A DNA stretch of 5,632 bases from an uncultured Lacticaseibacillus sp. GTDB lineage: Bacteria; Bacillota; Bacilli; Lactobacillales; Lactobacillaceae. How positions within the stretch are numbered: the first letter of the stretch is position 1; each line of letters starts with the position of its first letter. Where the stretch lies: positions 1 through 5,632 of the forward strand of contig CAKRHU010000121.1 of assembly GCA_934339215.1 (NCBI GenBank), written 5' to 3'. The position numbers were made by a program, and so were the translations under genes. This document shows positions 1 to 4,402 of the stretch, piece by piece. The notes under the pieces were generated by a model. That model was given only the letters and a program-made list of their open reading frames with translations. It did not search any database and was not told the DNA's origin.

Positions 1-102
1 CTGCTTTGCATGTGGTTACTCAAGAAGAAAGTCAGCCCGATTATCATCATCTTCGGTTTGTTCATCGTTGGTATCGTCTTACACGTACTCAACATCATGT
101 AA
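1..102 (+). CDS. PTS mannose/fructose/sorbose-family EIID subunit, C-terminal end (partial)
   Basis: Only the last 33 codons and the TAA stop are in the window; the 5' part lies outside. The translated tail has a short basic stretch (LLKKKVSP) followed by a run of Ile/Phe/Leu/Val residues and ends HVLNIM. A Lys-rich KKKV(S/N)P turn followed by one last hydrophobic helix is the typical C-terminus of ManZ/ManN-like EIID proteins, the membrane subunit that works with EIIC to import and phosphorylate mannose, glucose or amino sugars. It is the last gene of its operon, because a strong terminator follows about 20 bases after the stop. The family call rests on a short tail only; the substrate cannot be read from it. 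Confidence 0.72.
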   Translation: MLCMWLLKKKVSPIIIIFGLFIVGIVLHVLNIM

Positions 103-120
103 TCAACCGAAATTTTCAGG

Positions 121-152
121 AAAGCCACTCAGCGATGAGTGGCTTTTTGTTT
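121..152 (+). terminator. Rho-independent terminator of the PTS gene
   Basis: An 11-bp perfect stem (AAAGCCACTCA at 121-131, TGAGTGGCTTT at 136-146) with a GCGA tetraloop is followed by a T-rich tail (144-152). It lies about 20 bases after the PTS stop codon in the correct orientation. Confidence 0.93.
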
Positions 153-203
153 GGTTAGGAGAATGTGGCACAGAGTATCCTGACATAACATACTGAGCAT
201 GTA

Positions 204-238
204 CAAAAAGACTCGATGCGCCAACATCGAGCCTCTTC
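204..238 (-). terminator. Rho-independent terminator for the 72-residue gene
   Basis: Read on the minus strand, the stem CTCGATG/CATCGAG (212-218 with 225-231) is followed by a run of five T (complement of 206-210). It lies about 95 bases beyond the stop of the small minus-strand gene and is the first minus-oriented hairpin with a proper T tract. Confidence 0.75.
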
Positions 239-299
239 CGGATCATTACGTCCTACACACTGCTTGGGGCGGTAGCTTTTCGGCGATAATTGTGAAGCT

Positions 300-343
300 A
301 AAGTCGCGCCTAGTCGGCTAAAAACTAACGGCGTGGCTTTTTT
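300..343 (+). terminator. Second hairpin with T6 tail, plus-strand orientation
   Basis: AAAGTCGCGCC (300-310) pairs with GGCGTGGCTTT (330-340), 11 pairs including two G-U, and the helix continues with TAGT/ACTA (311-314 with 324-327) after a two-base bulge. T338-T343 gives a T6 tail, so it would stop plus-strand transcripts coming from the PTS side. The hairpin contains the stop codon of the minus-strand small gene and its extreme 3' coding end. On the minus strand it has only three T after the stem. Confidence 0.6.
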
Positions 344-543
344 CGTATCACTTTGTTTCGTCTGGTCCGATGAGGATTGGACCGCTTTGGCTTTGTTTGA
401 CGTTCAACCACTTTAAGGTAAACTTCGAGGGCATGGAGAATGAGATCTCCGTACCGGTCTAATAAACCACCAGTGCTGACGAGGATAACGACTAGCGTTG
501 CATACGACTTTCCTTTCTGGACTCGCTGATAACTACAGATCAT
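325..543 (-). CDS. Small, very basic protein with one hydrophobic segment, function unknown
   Basis: I do not recognise this 72-residue protein. I place the start at the ATG 543-541 because GGAGGT (556-551) lies at ideal spacing. The longer frame from 612 would begin inside the likely -10 element and has no ribosome site. Residues about 14-29 (YATLVVILVSTGGLL) are hydrophobic enough for one short membrane segment. Residues about 30-48 look like an amphipathic helix (DRYGDLILHALEVYLK). The last 25 residues hold about 13 Arg/Lys and would stay in the cytoplasm or bind anionic lipid or nucleic acid. It stands alone, with its own extended -10 and a downstream terminator. The architecture recalls small membrane peptides such as type I toxins, but no family signature proves this, and it is longer than the Fst-type toxins. 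Confidence 0.6.
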   Translation of the reverse strand: MICSYQRVQKGKSYATLVVILVSTGGLLDRYGDLILHALEVYLKVVERQTKPKRSNPHRTRRNKVIRKKPRR

Positions 544-550
544 AGGCATC

Positions 551-556
551 ACCTCC
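551..556 (-). promoter_or_regulatory. Shine-Dalgarno site that decides the small gene's start
   Basis: GGAGGT on the minus strand lies 7-8 bases before ATG 543-541. The ATG two codons earlier (549-547) is too close to this site to be used well, and the ATG at 612 has no such site. Confidence 0.75.
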
Positions 557-602
557 AACGTATTCGAAAAGCTGCTGCGCGTTCGATTATGTGCTTTTGG
601 GT

Positions 603-611
603 AGTATACCA
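603..611 (-). promoter_or_regulatory. Extended -10 element of the small gene
   Basis: TGGTATACT on the minus strand fits the extended -10 pattern TGnTATAAT with one mismatch. No good -35 is found at 17 bases. Transcription from it would start near 596 and give a leader of about 50 bases. This leader contains two alternative short hairpins (TCGAA/TTCGA at 564-568 with 582-586, and AAAAGC/GCTTTT at 567-572 with 593-598), which share two bases. Confidence 0.4.
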
Positions 612-677
612 TGACAAGACCGTCCCGTATATAAGCGGAAAAGATTGATTAATTTATACAAATATTGAAATATTCAA

Positions 678-720
678 GGGGATTTACGGATGGCATAGTA
701 GCTCACTTTCATAAATCCTC
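678..720. repeat. Inverted repeat in the gap between nanE and the small gene
   Basis: GGGGATTTA (678-686) and TAAATCCTC (712-720) pair over nine positions, one of them G-U, around a 25-base loop. No T tract follows on either strand, so it is not a terminator. The rest of 613-723 is AT-rich and shows no coding frame with a ribosome site. Confidence 0.4.
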
Positions 721-723
721 AAT

Positions 724-774
724 CAAAAAATTCACACCGATTCAACCTCAAAGTTGGTTGAATGAGTGTGACTT
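724..774 (-). terminator. Rho-independent terminator of nanE
   Basis: A long hairpin pairs TCACAC (732-737) with GTGTGA (766-771) and ATTCAACC (740-747) with GGTTGAAT (756-763), separated by a 2x2 internal loop. On the minus strand it is followed by ATTTTTTG (complement of 725-731), giving a T6 tail just after the nanE stop. On the plus strand the tail is CTTTTCT, so it may also work weakly in that direction. Confidence 0.9.
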
Positions 775-787
775 TTCTCTCAGGAAA

Positions 788-1477
788 TTACTTTAATGCC
801 GCCAAAAAGCGACCGGCAATTTCGAGTGGTCGAGTGATGGCACCACCTACGACGACGGCGTGGGCACCCAGATCGATACAGCGCCGTAGTTTCTCAGGGG
901 TGTCGATCTTACCTTCTGCAATGACAGGACGATCAGTAGCGGAGAGGACTTGCTTCAAATAGGCGAAATCGTCGTCGGCGATGTTGGCGCCTTTGGATGC
1001 ATCAGTATACCCATGCATCGTCGTGCCGATCAAATCAAAGCCTAACGCATCAGCAGCGCGTACATTAACGAGCGTATCAGTGTCAGCCATCAATAAAGTG
1101 TCTGGGTACTCGCTTCGAAAAGCGGTAACTTGATCTTTCAAGTTTTCCCCGTTTGGGCGCGTGCGACCCGTCACTTCCACGGCAACAACTGGGACACCAG
1201 TCGCTGCCACGGCGCGCATATCTTGAAGTGTTGGGGTGATATAAGATTCAGCGTTTGTAAAGATGTGCTTGTTGATCCCAATGATCGGTAATCCGGTTTC
1301 ATCTTGGATGGCTTGGATATCGACGACGGAATTCGCCCGTAAAGCAATCGCACCAGCTTGCTTGACGGCCCTGGCCATACGCGCCATGATGAACGAGCTA
1401 TACAAAGGTTCCTCTGGCAACGCTTGGCAAGATACAATCAATTGGCCTTTAGTTTGATCTAAGAATGTGTTTGACAT
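788..1477 (-). CDS. nanE: N-acetylmannosamine-6-phosphate 2-epimerase
   Basis: The 229-residue protein has the normal NanE length and converts ManNAc-6-phosphate to GlcNAc-6-phosphate in the cytoplasm, the step linking sialic acid and ManNAc catabolism to GlcNAc-6-P deacetylation. It is a TIM-barrel enzyme. Recognisable family motifs are LIVSCQALPEEPLYSSFIMA (13-32), ALRANS (45-50), PIIGINK (64-70), YITPT (79-83), LLMAD (128-132), GTTMHGYT (151-158), IAEGKIDTPE (186-195) and VVVGGAITRP (208-217). Lys70 and Glu188 correspond to the catalytic Lys/Glu pair described for NanE. The usual IIKRDY segment after the sixth strand region reads INKHIF here, keeping the Lys but changing its surroundings. 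ATG 1477 is chosen because the motif-bearing N-terminus starts there; the ribosome site upstream (AAAAGAG) is weak. It has its own promoters, a possible CcpA site and a terminator, and follows the three-gene operon without a clear terminator between them. Confidence 0.93.
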   Translation of the reverse strand: MSNTFLDQTKGQLIVSCQALPEEPLYSSFIMARMARAVKQAGAIALRANSVVDIQAIQDETGLPIIGINKHIFTNAESYITPTLQDMRAVAATGVPVVAVEVTGRTRPNGENLKDQVTAFRSEYPDTLLMADTDTLVNVRAADALGFDLIGTTMHGYTDASKGANIADDDFAYLKQVLSATDRPVIAEGKIDTPEKLRRCIDLGAHAVVVGGAITRPLEIAGRFLAALK

Positions 1478-1502
1478 CAGCGAACTCTTTTCTGATTAAA
1501 TT

Positions 1503-1516
1503 TGTAAGAGGTTACA
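1503..1516. promoter_or_regulatory. Short palindrome downstream of the nanE promoter
   Basis: TGTAAGAGGTTACA has 5-bp perfect arms around GAGG. It lies just after the predicted transcription start of the upstream nanE promoter, a normal place for a repressor operator. The arms are short, so chance is possible. Confidence 0.3.
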
Positions 1517-1521
1517 GGCTC

Positions 1522-1550
1522 AATGTAGCACGCTTTCAAAACATATTCAA
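1522..1550 (-). promoter_or_regulatory. nanE promoter
   Basis: TTGAAT (1550-1545) and TACATT (1527-1522) are 17 bases apart, with TGC in front of the -10 making an extended -10. A second candidate, TTGAGC (1523-1518) and TTTAAT (1500-1495), also with a 17-base spacer, would leave a leader of only about 11 bases. The first is preferred. Confidence 0.55.
1524..1539 (-). promoter_or_regulatory. Possible CcpA (cre) half-matched site in the nanE promoter
   Basis: TTGAAAGCGTGCTACA overlaps the spacer and -10 of the nanE promoter. Its left half (TTGAAAGCG) is a perfect match to the cre consensus WTGNAANCGNWNNCW, while the right half has about three mismatches. Carbon catabolite repression would make sense for an amino-sugar gene, but the site is weak. 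Confidence 0.35.
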
Positions 1551-1551
1551 T

Positions 1552-1586
1552 CTTGACAAATCTGACCAATAAACGGGTATGTCAAG
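1552..1586. repeat. CTTGACA/TGTCAAG inverted repeat after the operon
   Basis: Perfect 7-bp arms (1552-1558 and 1580-1586) flank 21 bases, with an inner ACC/GGT pair. It lies 16 bases beyond the stop of the 242-residue gene and just upstream of the nanE promoter. There is no T tract on either strand, so it is at best a weak terminator or an RNA 3' end stabiliser; a binding site is also possible. Confidence 0.45.
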
Positions 1587-1601
1587 CCGCACTCAAACCG
1601 C

Positions 1602-2330
1602 TTACTTTTGCCGTCGCGCGAGTTCGTGACTTTGCTTTAACAAACTATCGTGCAGTTTCTTTTTATCGGTTTCATCGTAGATCTTCATTAAATGTCGATC
1701 AGAATTCCAGTGACCAAGCGTTGGCGGCTCAAAAATACCACCAGGCTCAAAGCTAGTACTGGTTGCGTTTTGGAGTAAGGCAGTGACTGGCGCCGCATTG
1801 GCGAATAATTCACCACGTTGTTGGATGAGCGTCGTTAAGAGTTGCTGCAACTGAGTTAAGGCGGGAACGTCTGGTAATAGTGCTTGTTGTTGCGTGAGCC
1901 ATTGATTAAATTCCCAAGGGCTACCTGCGTATTTGGTGGTCAAAGCGTCGAACTCGCGCCGCTTTTGATTGATCAAGTTGACTTCAGCCCAATTGTCCGC
2001 ATATAACAGTATTCGTTGATACAGCGCTTGGATCGCGCTGGCGGTGGTTAACCCTTGTCCATCTAATGCCAGGTGGGTCAAGCCTAAGTCACCACTGGTT
2101 TCGACGCGATCGCCTAAAGTCGGTTTTTCGCCGATAAAGTCATCTAGGACCAAATAGACGTGTTCAAGGTGAGGCCAATCGCCAGCTTCAGCGCCAAGGT
2201 CCAGCGAGTCCAATTTAACTTGCAAAAAGTAGGCTTGAAAGTGGCTGCCATCTCCGTTGATACCGGTGACTTTGATATAATCATCCAGCACACCAGCGAT
2301 GGTGCCAAAACGTAAATGTGATTCAGTCAT
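1602..2330 (-). CDS. Unknown protein, third gene of the operon; paralogue of the 247-residue protein
   Basis: I do not recognise this 242-residue protein. No signal peptide or membrane segment is visible, so it should be cytoplasmic. Residues 1-90 look like alternating beta strands: FGTIAGVL (8-15), FQAYFLQVKL (31-40), HVYLVLDD (57-64) and LGDRVETSGDL (72-82), a pattern reminiscent of an OB-like barrel (inference only). Residues 95-188 are helical, with TASAIQALYQRI (96-107), SPWEFNQWL (137-145) and LLPDVPALTQLQQLL (151-165). The first 188 residues align without gaps to the 247-residue protein encoded at 4579-5322, with 85 identities. The charged tail (189-242) differs from that protein's apart from a short SHELARR-like end. 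Eleven bases separate it from the preceding gene, whose TAA overlaps the AAGGAGG ribosome site. No clear terminator follows, so read-through into nanE is possible. Confidence 0.88.
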   Translation of the reverse strand: MTESHLRFGTIAGVLDDYIKVTGINGDGSHFQAYFLQVKLDSLDLGAEAGDWPHLEHVYLVLDDFIGEKPTLGDRVETSGDLGLTHLALDGQGLTTASAIQALYQRILLYADNWAEVNLINQKRREFDALTTKYAGSPWEFNQWLTQQQALLPDVPALTQLQQLLTTLIQQRGELFANAAPVTALLQNATSTSFEPGGIFEPPTLGHWNSDRHLMKIYDETDKKKLHDSLLKQSHELARRQK

Positions 2331-2341
2331 AGGAAACCTCC

Positions 2342-2998
2342 TTAAGTTGAAAAGTGTCGAATGAAGCGTGTGACTTGAGTTTGATCATCTGTGGGCATGG
2401 TCAAATGAAAGATGCCTGAATCATCAGCGACATTGACTAAAGCCGCTTGTGTGATCATAAACGCTGGTTTGGCTAACCGCAACAGCTCAGCATCAAGCTG
2501 TTGTTGGCGTTTTTCCAAGTGTGTCAGAACCGATGCCAAACTCGGGTGATCCGCGACAAAAGCCGTCAATTGGGTTTGTCGTTGGGAGAAGCTGAGTTGG
2601 TGGTCGCGATAAAGCGCGTCGATATGCCGGAATTGTCGCAGATCGGGCTCGGCTAAATGACGCTTAGCAAATGTTTGTAGGATCGCTGAATGCTGGCGTT
2701 TTAAATCCCCGGCCCGGCGATATAAAGCGGGCTGTTGGTCAAGCACAAGGCGTTGATCAACATCGCCATCAAACGTGACTTGGGTATCATGGTGACCAGT
2801 GCTGGCGGCCAAGTTGGCCATTGGCATCAAGACTTGTTCAGGTAGCTTGACGGTTGTCTGCTTAAAGTCAGTGATCAAACCAGCTGTGACCGTGGCTAAA
2901 ACAAATTTGTGAAACTGCCAATCTTGGTCAGTTGGTTTCACCATCAAATCTCGAATGGCTGTGAGCTTTAGGTCTAAATGCATCGCCGTGTTGGTCAT
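2342..2998 (-). CDS. Unknown protein, second gene of the operon; distant relative of its neighbours
   Basis: This 218-residue protein is not recognised and has no membrane segment or signal peptide. The first 90 residues are beta-rich, with FHKFVLATV (29-37), QVTFDGDV (73-80) and RLVLD (83-87). The GDV...LVLD stretch resembles GDL...LALD (80-90) in the 242-residue protein. From residue 91 on it is helical and highly charged, with LSFSQR (135-140), HPSL (151-154) and LTHLEKRQQQLDAELLRL (158-175). The last is a likely coiled coil or helical hairpin. The F-x-Q-R ... P-S-L ... R order matches the 290-residue protein (FTFEQR, TPAL). The ATG has AGGAGGT in front, and that site includes the TAG stop of the preceding gene (8-bp gap), so the two are translationally coupled. 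The distant relationship is a reading of motif spacing by eye and needs a profile comparison. Confidence 0.87.
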   Translation of the reverse strand: MTNTAMHLDLKLTAIRDLMVKPTDQDWQFHKFVLATVTAGLITDFKQTTVKLPEQVLMPMANLAASTGHHDTQVTFDGDVDQRLVLDQQPALYRRAGDLKRQHSAILQTFAKRHLAEPDLRQFRHIDALYRDHQLSFSQRQTQLTAFVADHPSLASVLTHLEKRQQQLDAELLRLAKPAFMITQAALVNVADDSGIFHLTMPTDDQTQVTRFIRHFST

Positions 2999-3006
2999 GG
3001 TACCTC

Positions 3007-3879
3007 CTAGTGATCAAGCAGCCATTGTTGGACTTGCTTGATCGTCCAGCGATTCTTATCTAAAACAAAGGGACTGACGTATTTTTTGGTCAGTGGTAGT
3101 CCTAAGTTGAGCCGGAATTGCTCTGATGCGAGAAATTCGTCATACATTGCTTGTTGATAAGCGGGTTGGTCAGCTTGGGCAAAGTCATAGTCAGCCTGAG
3201 GGTAGGCAGGTGTTTGCGAATTGGGGTGAATGCGGATGACGTGGGTCATGATCATTAGCGGCGGTAGCGTTGATAAATCAGGTAAGTCGCGTTTCAACAG
3301 TCGTTGCCGTTGATGGGCCAAGCGGCGAAAGTCGGCTTTTAGTGCCGGCGTGGTTTGCATAATTGCTGCCATCCCGCGTTGTTCGAAAGTGAACTCGTCG
3401 ATTTTGCCTAGTCGAAAGCCGGTATTGAGTTTCGTTAGTGTCACCATCACCGCATGAAAAGCCAGTGTTTGATAGCGCTTCGCCCAGATATGAAAATCAT
3501 TGGCAATTGTTCGTCGGGTTTGTTGCAAGGTTTGAGCGGTTGCATGTCGGATCAACGGATCTTCAAACCAATAGCCGGCGACTAGATTTCCCTGCGCTTC
3601 CATATCATCAGACCAGCGCAAGGGGTGAGCAAGTGGGCGGGGGTGTTGATTGTTCGGATCATTAGGATCGCCGAGATGCTTGGGCCAAAGTAAATCTTGA
3701 TTCATCAATAATAAGATGATTTGTTTGGGTGCCGGGGCACGGATGCGGCTATGAGTTTGAATTTGGTCGACGGCGGCGAGTAAAAAGTTGCCTTCGATTT
3801 CAGTGCCGTCAAGTAGTAGAATGTGCCAATGCCTTGCAGCAAACAGCATCCCACGAATCAGAAAAGTCGGCTGGACCAT
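3007..3879 (-). CDS. Unknown protein, first gene of the three-gene operon
   Basis: I do not recognise this 290-residue protein. The start is ATG 3879-3877, with GGAGGT (3891-3886) at good spacing. The open frame extends 18 codons further to 3933, but that start falls on the promoter's -35. Residues 1-65 contain hydrophobic strands (FLIRGMLF, HILLLDGTEIEG, QIILLLM). Residues 66-92 form a Pro/Asn/Asp-rich linker (DPNDPNNQHPRPLAHPLR). Residues 113-200 are helical and basic, with IWAKRYQTL (131-139), FTFEQR (163-168), TPAL (177-180) and LAHQRQRLLKRDL (187-199). The C-terminus ends in a Trp-containing helix (RWTIKQVQQWLLDH). The FTFEQR...TPAL order resembles the 218-residue protein. No signal peptide is convincing, because the early hydrophobic stretches are broken by charges. 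It leads the operon and is driven by a near-consensus promoter. Confidence 0.86.
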   Translation of the reverse strand: MVQPTFLIRGMLFAARHWHILLLDGTEIEGNFLLAAVDQIQTHSRIRAPAPKQIILLLMNQDLLWPKHLGDPNDPNNQHPRPLAHPLRWSDDMEAQGNLVAGYWFEDPLIRHATAQTLQQTRRTIANDFHIWAKRYQTLAFHAVMVTLTKLNTGFRLGKIDEFTFEQRGMAAIMQTTPALKADFRRLAHQRQRLLKRDLPDLSTLPPLMIMTHVIRIHPNSQTPAYPQADYDFAQADQPAYQQAMYDEFLASEQFRLNLGLPLTKKYVSPFVLDKNRWTIKQVQQWLLDH

Positions 3880-3885
3880 GGTCTC

Positions 3886-3891
3886 ACCTCC
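3886..3891 (-). promoter_or_regulatory. Shine-Dalgarno site fixing the start of the 290-residue protein
   Basis: GGAGGT on the minus strand lies seven bases before ATG 3879. It selects this ATG over the in-frame ATG at 3933, which would lie within the promoter. Confidence 0.85.
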
Positions 3892-3904
3892 AATTAGTGA
3901 CCAA

Positions 3905-3933
3905 ATTATACGACGAAAATATTGATTTAACAA
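3905..3933 (-). promoter_or_regulatory. Promoter of the three-gene operon
   Basis: TTGTTA (3933-3928) and a perfect TATAAT (3910-3905) are separated by exactly 17 bases. Transcription would start near 3898, about 20 bases before the start codon, which leaves room for the ribosome site only. Confidence 0.85.
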
Positions 3934-3944
3934 TTTTTATGCTT

Positions 3945-3959
3945 TGTGAGCGCTTCTAA
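3945..3959 (-). promoter_or_regulatory. CcpA (cre)-like site upstream of the operon promoter
   Basis: TTAGAAGCGCTCACA matches the cre consensus WTGNAANCGNWNNCW at all fixed positions but one (A instead of G at position 3), around a palindromic AGCGCT core. Its centre is about 54 bases upstream of the predicted transcription start, the zone where CcpA is known to activate genes such as ackA in Bacillus, rather than repress by blocking RNA polymerase. The match is by eye. Confidence 0.45.
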
Positions 3960-3960
3960 C

Positions 3961-3974
3961 ATATTCTAGAATAT
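3961..3974. promoter_or_regulatory. 14-bp perfect palindrome, candidate operator
   Basis: ATATTCTAGAATAT is perfectly self-complementary. It lies between the operon promoter (minus) and the RNA promoter (plus), next to the cre-like site, where a regulator could control both directions. Confidence 0.45.
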
Positions 3975-4002
3975 TATTCAATAATAAATAAAATCGATTT
4001 TA
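3974..4002. promoter_or_regulatory. Two further palindromes next to the RNA promoter
   Basis: TTATT-CAAT-AATAA (3974-3987) has 5-bp arms. TAAAATCGATTTTA (3989-4002) is a perfect 14-bp palindrome ending three bases before the -35 of the plus-strand promoter. Its centre is 28 bases from the centre of the 3961-3974 palindrome, close to a whole number of helical turns. Confidence 0.42.
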
Positions 4003-4005
4003 GGC

Positions 4006-4035
4006 TTGCAGTATGGTGACACGTCATGATATAGT
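4006..4035 (+). promoter_or_regulatory. Promoter of the plus-strand RNA
   Basis: TTGCAG (4006-4011) and TATAGT (4030-4035) are 18 bases apart, and TGA directly precedes the hexamer, making an extended -10. Transcription would start near 4042. Confidence 0.72.
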
Positions 4036-4060
4036 ATAGGCGAATTCGGGGGAGATCACA

Positions 4061-4165
4061 GTGGTTGAGACTCGAGCGCAACTTGTTGTCGCGACCTCCA
4101 TTGGAAGCTCGCCGGGTGCGGTGGTGACATCGTGCACGGCCATCTACCCAGAGTGCGCATTATGA
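4061..4165 (+). CDS. Possible 34-residue peptide within the plus-strand RNA
   Basis: A GTG start at 4061 is preceded by GGGGGAG seven bases upstream, a credible ribosome site about 10 bases into the predicted transcript. The frame runs 34 codons to TGA 4163-4165. The peptide starts MVETRAQLVV, then is rich in Ser/Thr/Ala and ends TSCTAIYPECAL with two Cys. I know no family for it. It overlaps the predicted RNA stems, and its codons (CGA, TCG, CCG, GCG) are unlike those of the neighbouring genes, so it may be a chance frame. A dual-function RNA or a leader peptide would fit as well. A 12-codon frame (ATG 4162) overlaps its stop and is too short to support. Confidence 0.25.
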   Translation: MVETRAQLVVATSIGSSPGAVVTSCTAIYPECAL

Positions 4166-4361
4166 AGCCGCGTATCATGCAACGGCAAGGGCCAGGGTAA
4201 GCGAGCATACGTGGGCAGTCCGGTCCACGCGCAAGGATAATATCTGGTTTTCATCCAAGTGCGATCAGTCTACTGATCCGGCGGCGGCTGAGGGCGTCGA
4301 TATAATAAGCAAGAACTGAAGTGTGTTTGATGCACACTGAAGTCACCAAGTAGACAGGTTT

Positions 4362-4402
4362 AAGACCACGGACCAGTGAAAGTGATGCTGGGCCGTGGTT
4401 TT
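4362..4402 (+). terminator. Terminator of the plus-strand RNA
   Basis: ACCACGG (4365-4371) pairs with CCGTGGT (4393-4399), and CCAG (4373-4376) pairs with CTGG (4388-4391) across one A/G mismatch. The loop is 11 bases and the tail is TTTT (4399-4402). The T tract is short, so termination may be partial. Confidence 0.62.

Larger units (their letters stand above)
4042..4402 (+). ncRNA. Probable structured non-coding RNA, about 360 bases, unknown class
   Basis: This stretch runs from a strong extended -10 promoter to an intrinsic terminator but has stops in all plus frames. It is GC-rich against AT-rich surroundings and dense in local complementarity. Examples are CGAGC/GCTCG (4073-4077 with 4107-4111), GGGT/ACCC (4114-4117 with 4146-4149) enclosing GGTGGT/GCCATC, CGTGG/CCACG (4210-4214 with 4225-4229), a perfect GATCAG-TCTA-CTGATC hairpin (4263-4278) and AGTGTGT/GCACACT (4320-4326 with 4332-4338). 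I checked for the conserved signatures of RNase P RNA, tmRNA and tRNA and saw none; 6S or a larger class such as ROOL cannot be judged by eye. It lies in a divergent position to the operon and converges on the 247-residue gene. The exact 3' end is uncertain, because read-through to the hairpin at 4521-4567 is possible. Confidence 0.5.

Noticed and set aside
199..321. Plus-strand 40-codon frame (MYKKTRCANIEP...) before the T6 hairpin
   Set aside because: No Shine-Dalgarno precedes the ATG, it overlaps the minus-strand terminator stem, and its end lies in the hairpin. I cannot support it as a gene.
544..612. Longer start (95 codons) for the small basic protein
   Set aside because: The ATG at 612 overlaps the extended -10 and has no ribosome site, whereas ATG 543 has GGAGGT at ideal spacing.
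762..962. Plus-strand open frame opposite nanE
   Set aside because: It is a shadow of the nanE coding sequence and starts inside the nanE terminator hairpin.
1171..1457. Overlapping open frames on both strands within nanE
   Set aside because: They overlap a well-recognised enzyme gene, have no ribosome sites and have no protein-like composition.
3880..3933. 18-codon N-terminal extension of the 290-residue protein
   Set aside because: The ATG at 3933 is part of the -35 hexamer, and the TATAAT and ribosome site lie downstream of it.
3438..3959. Plus-strand frames opposite the 290-residue gene (3438-3665, 3729-3959)
   Set aside because: They are antisense to a gene with a clear ribosome site and promoter, and one runs across that promoter.
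4042..4402. RNase P RNA or tmRNA
   Set aside because: Length would fit, but the conserved GAGGAAAGUCC of RNase P and the tRNA-like ends of tmRNA are absent.
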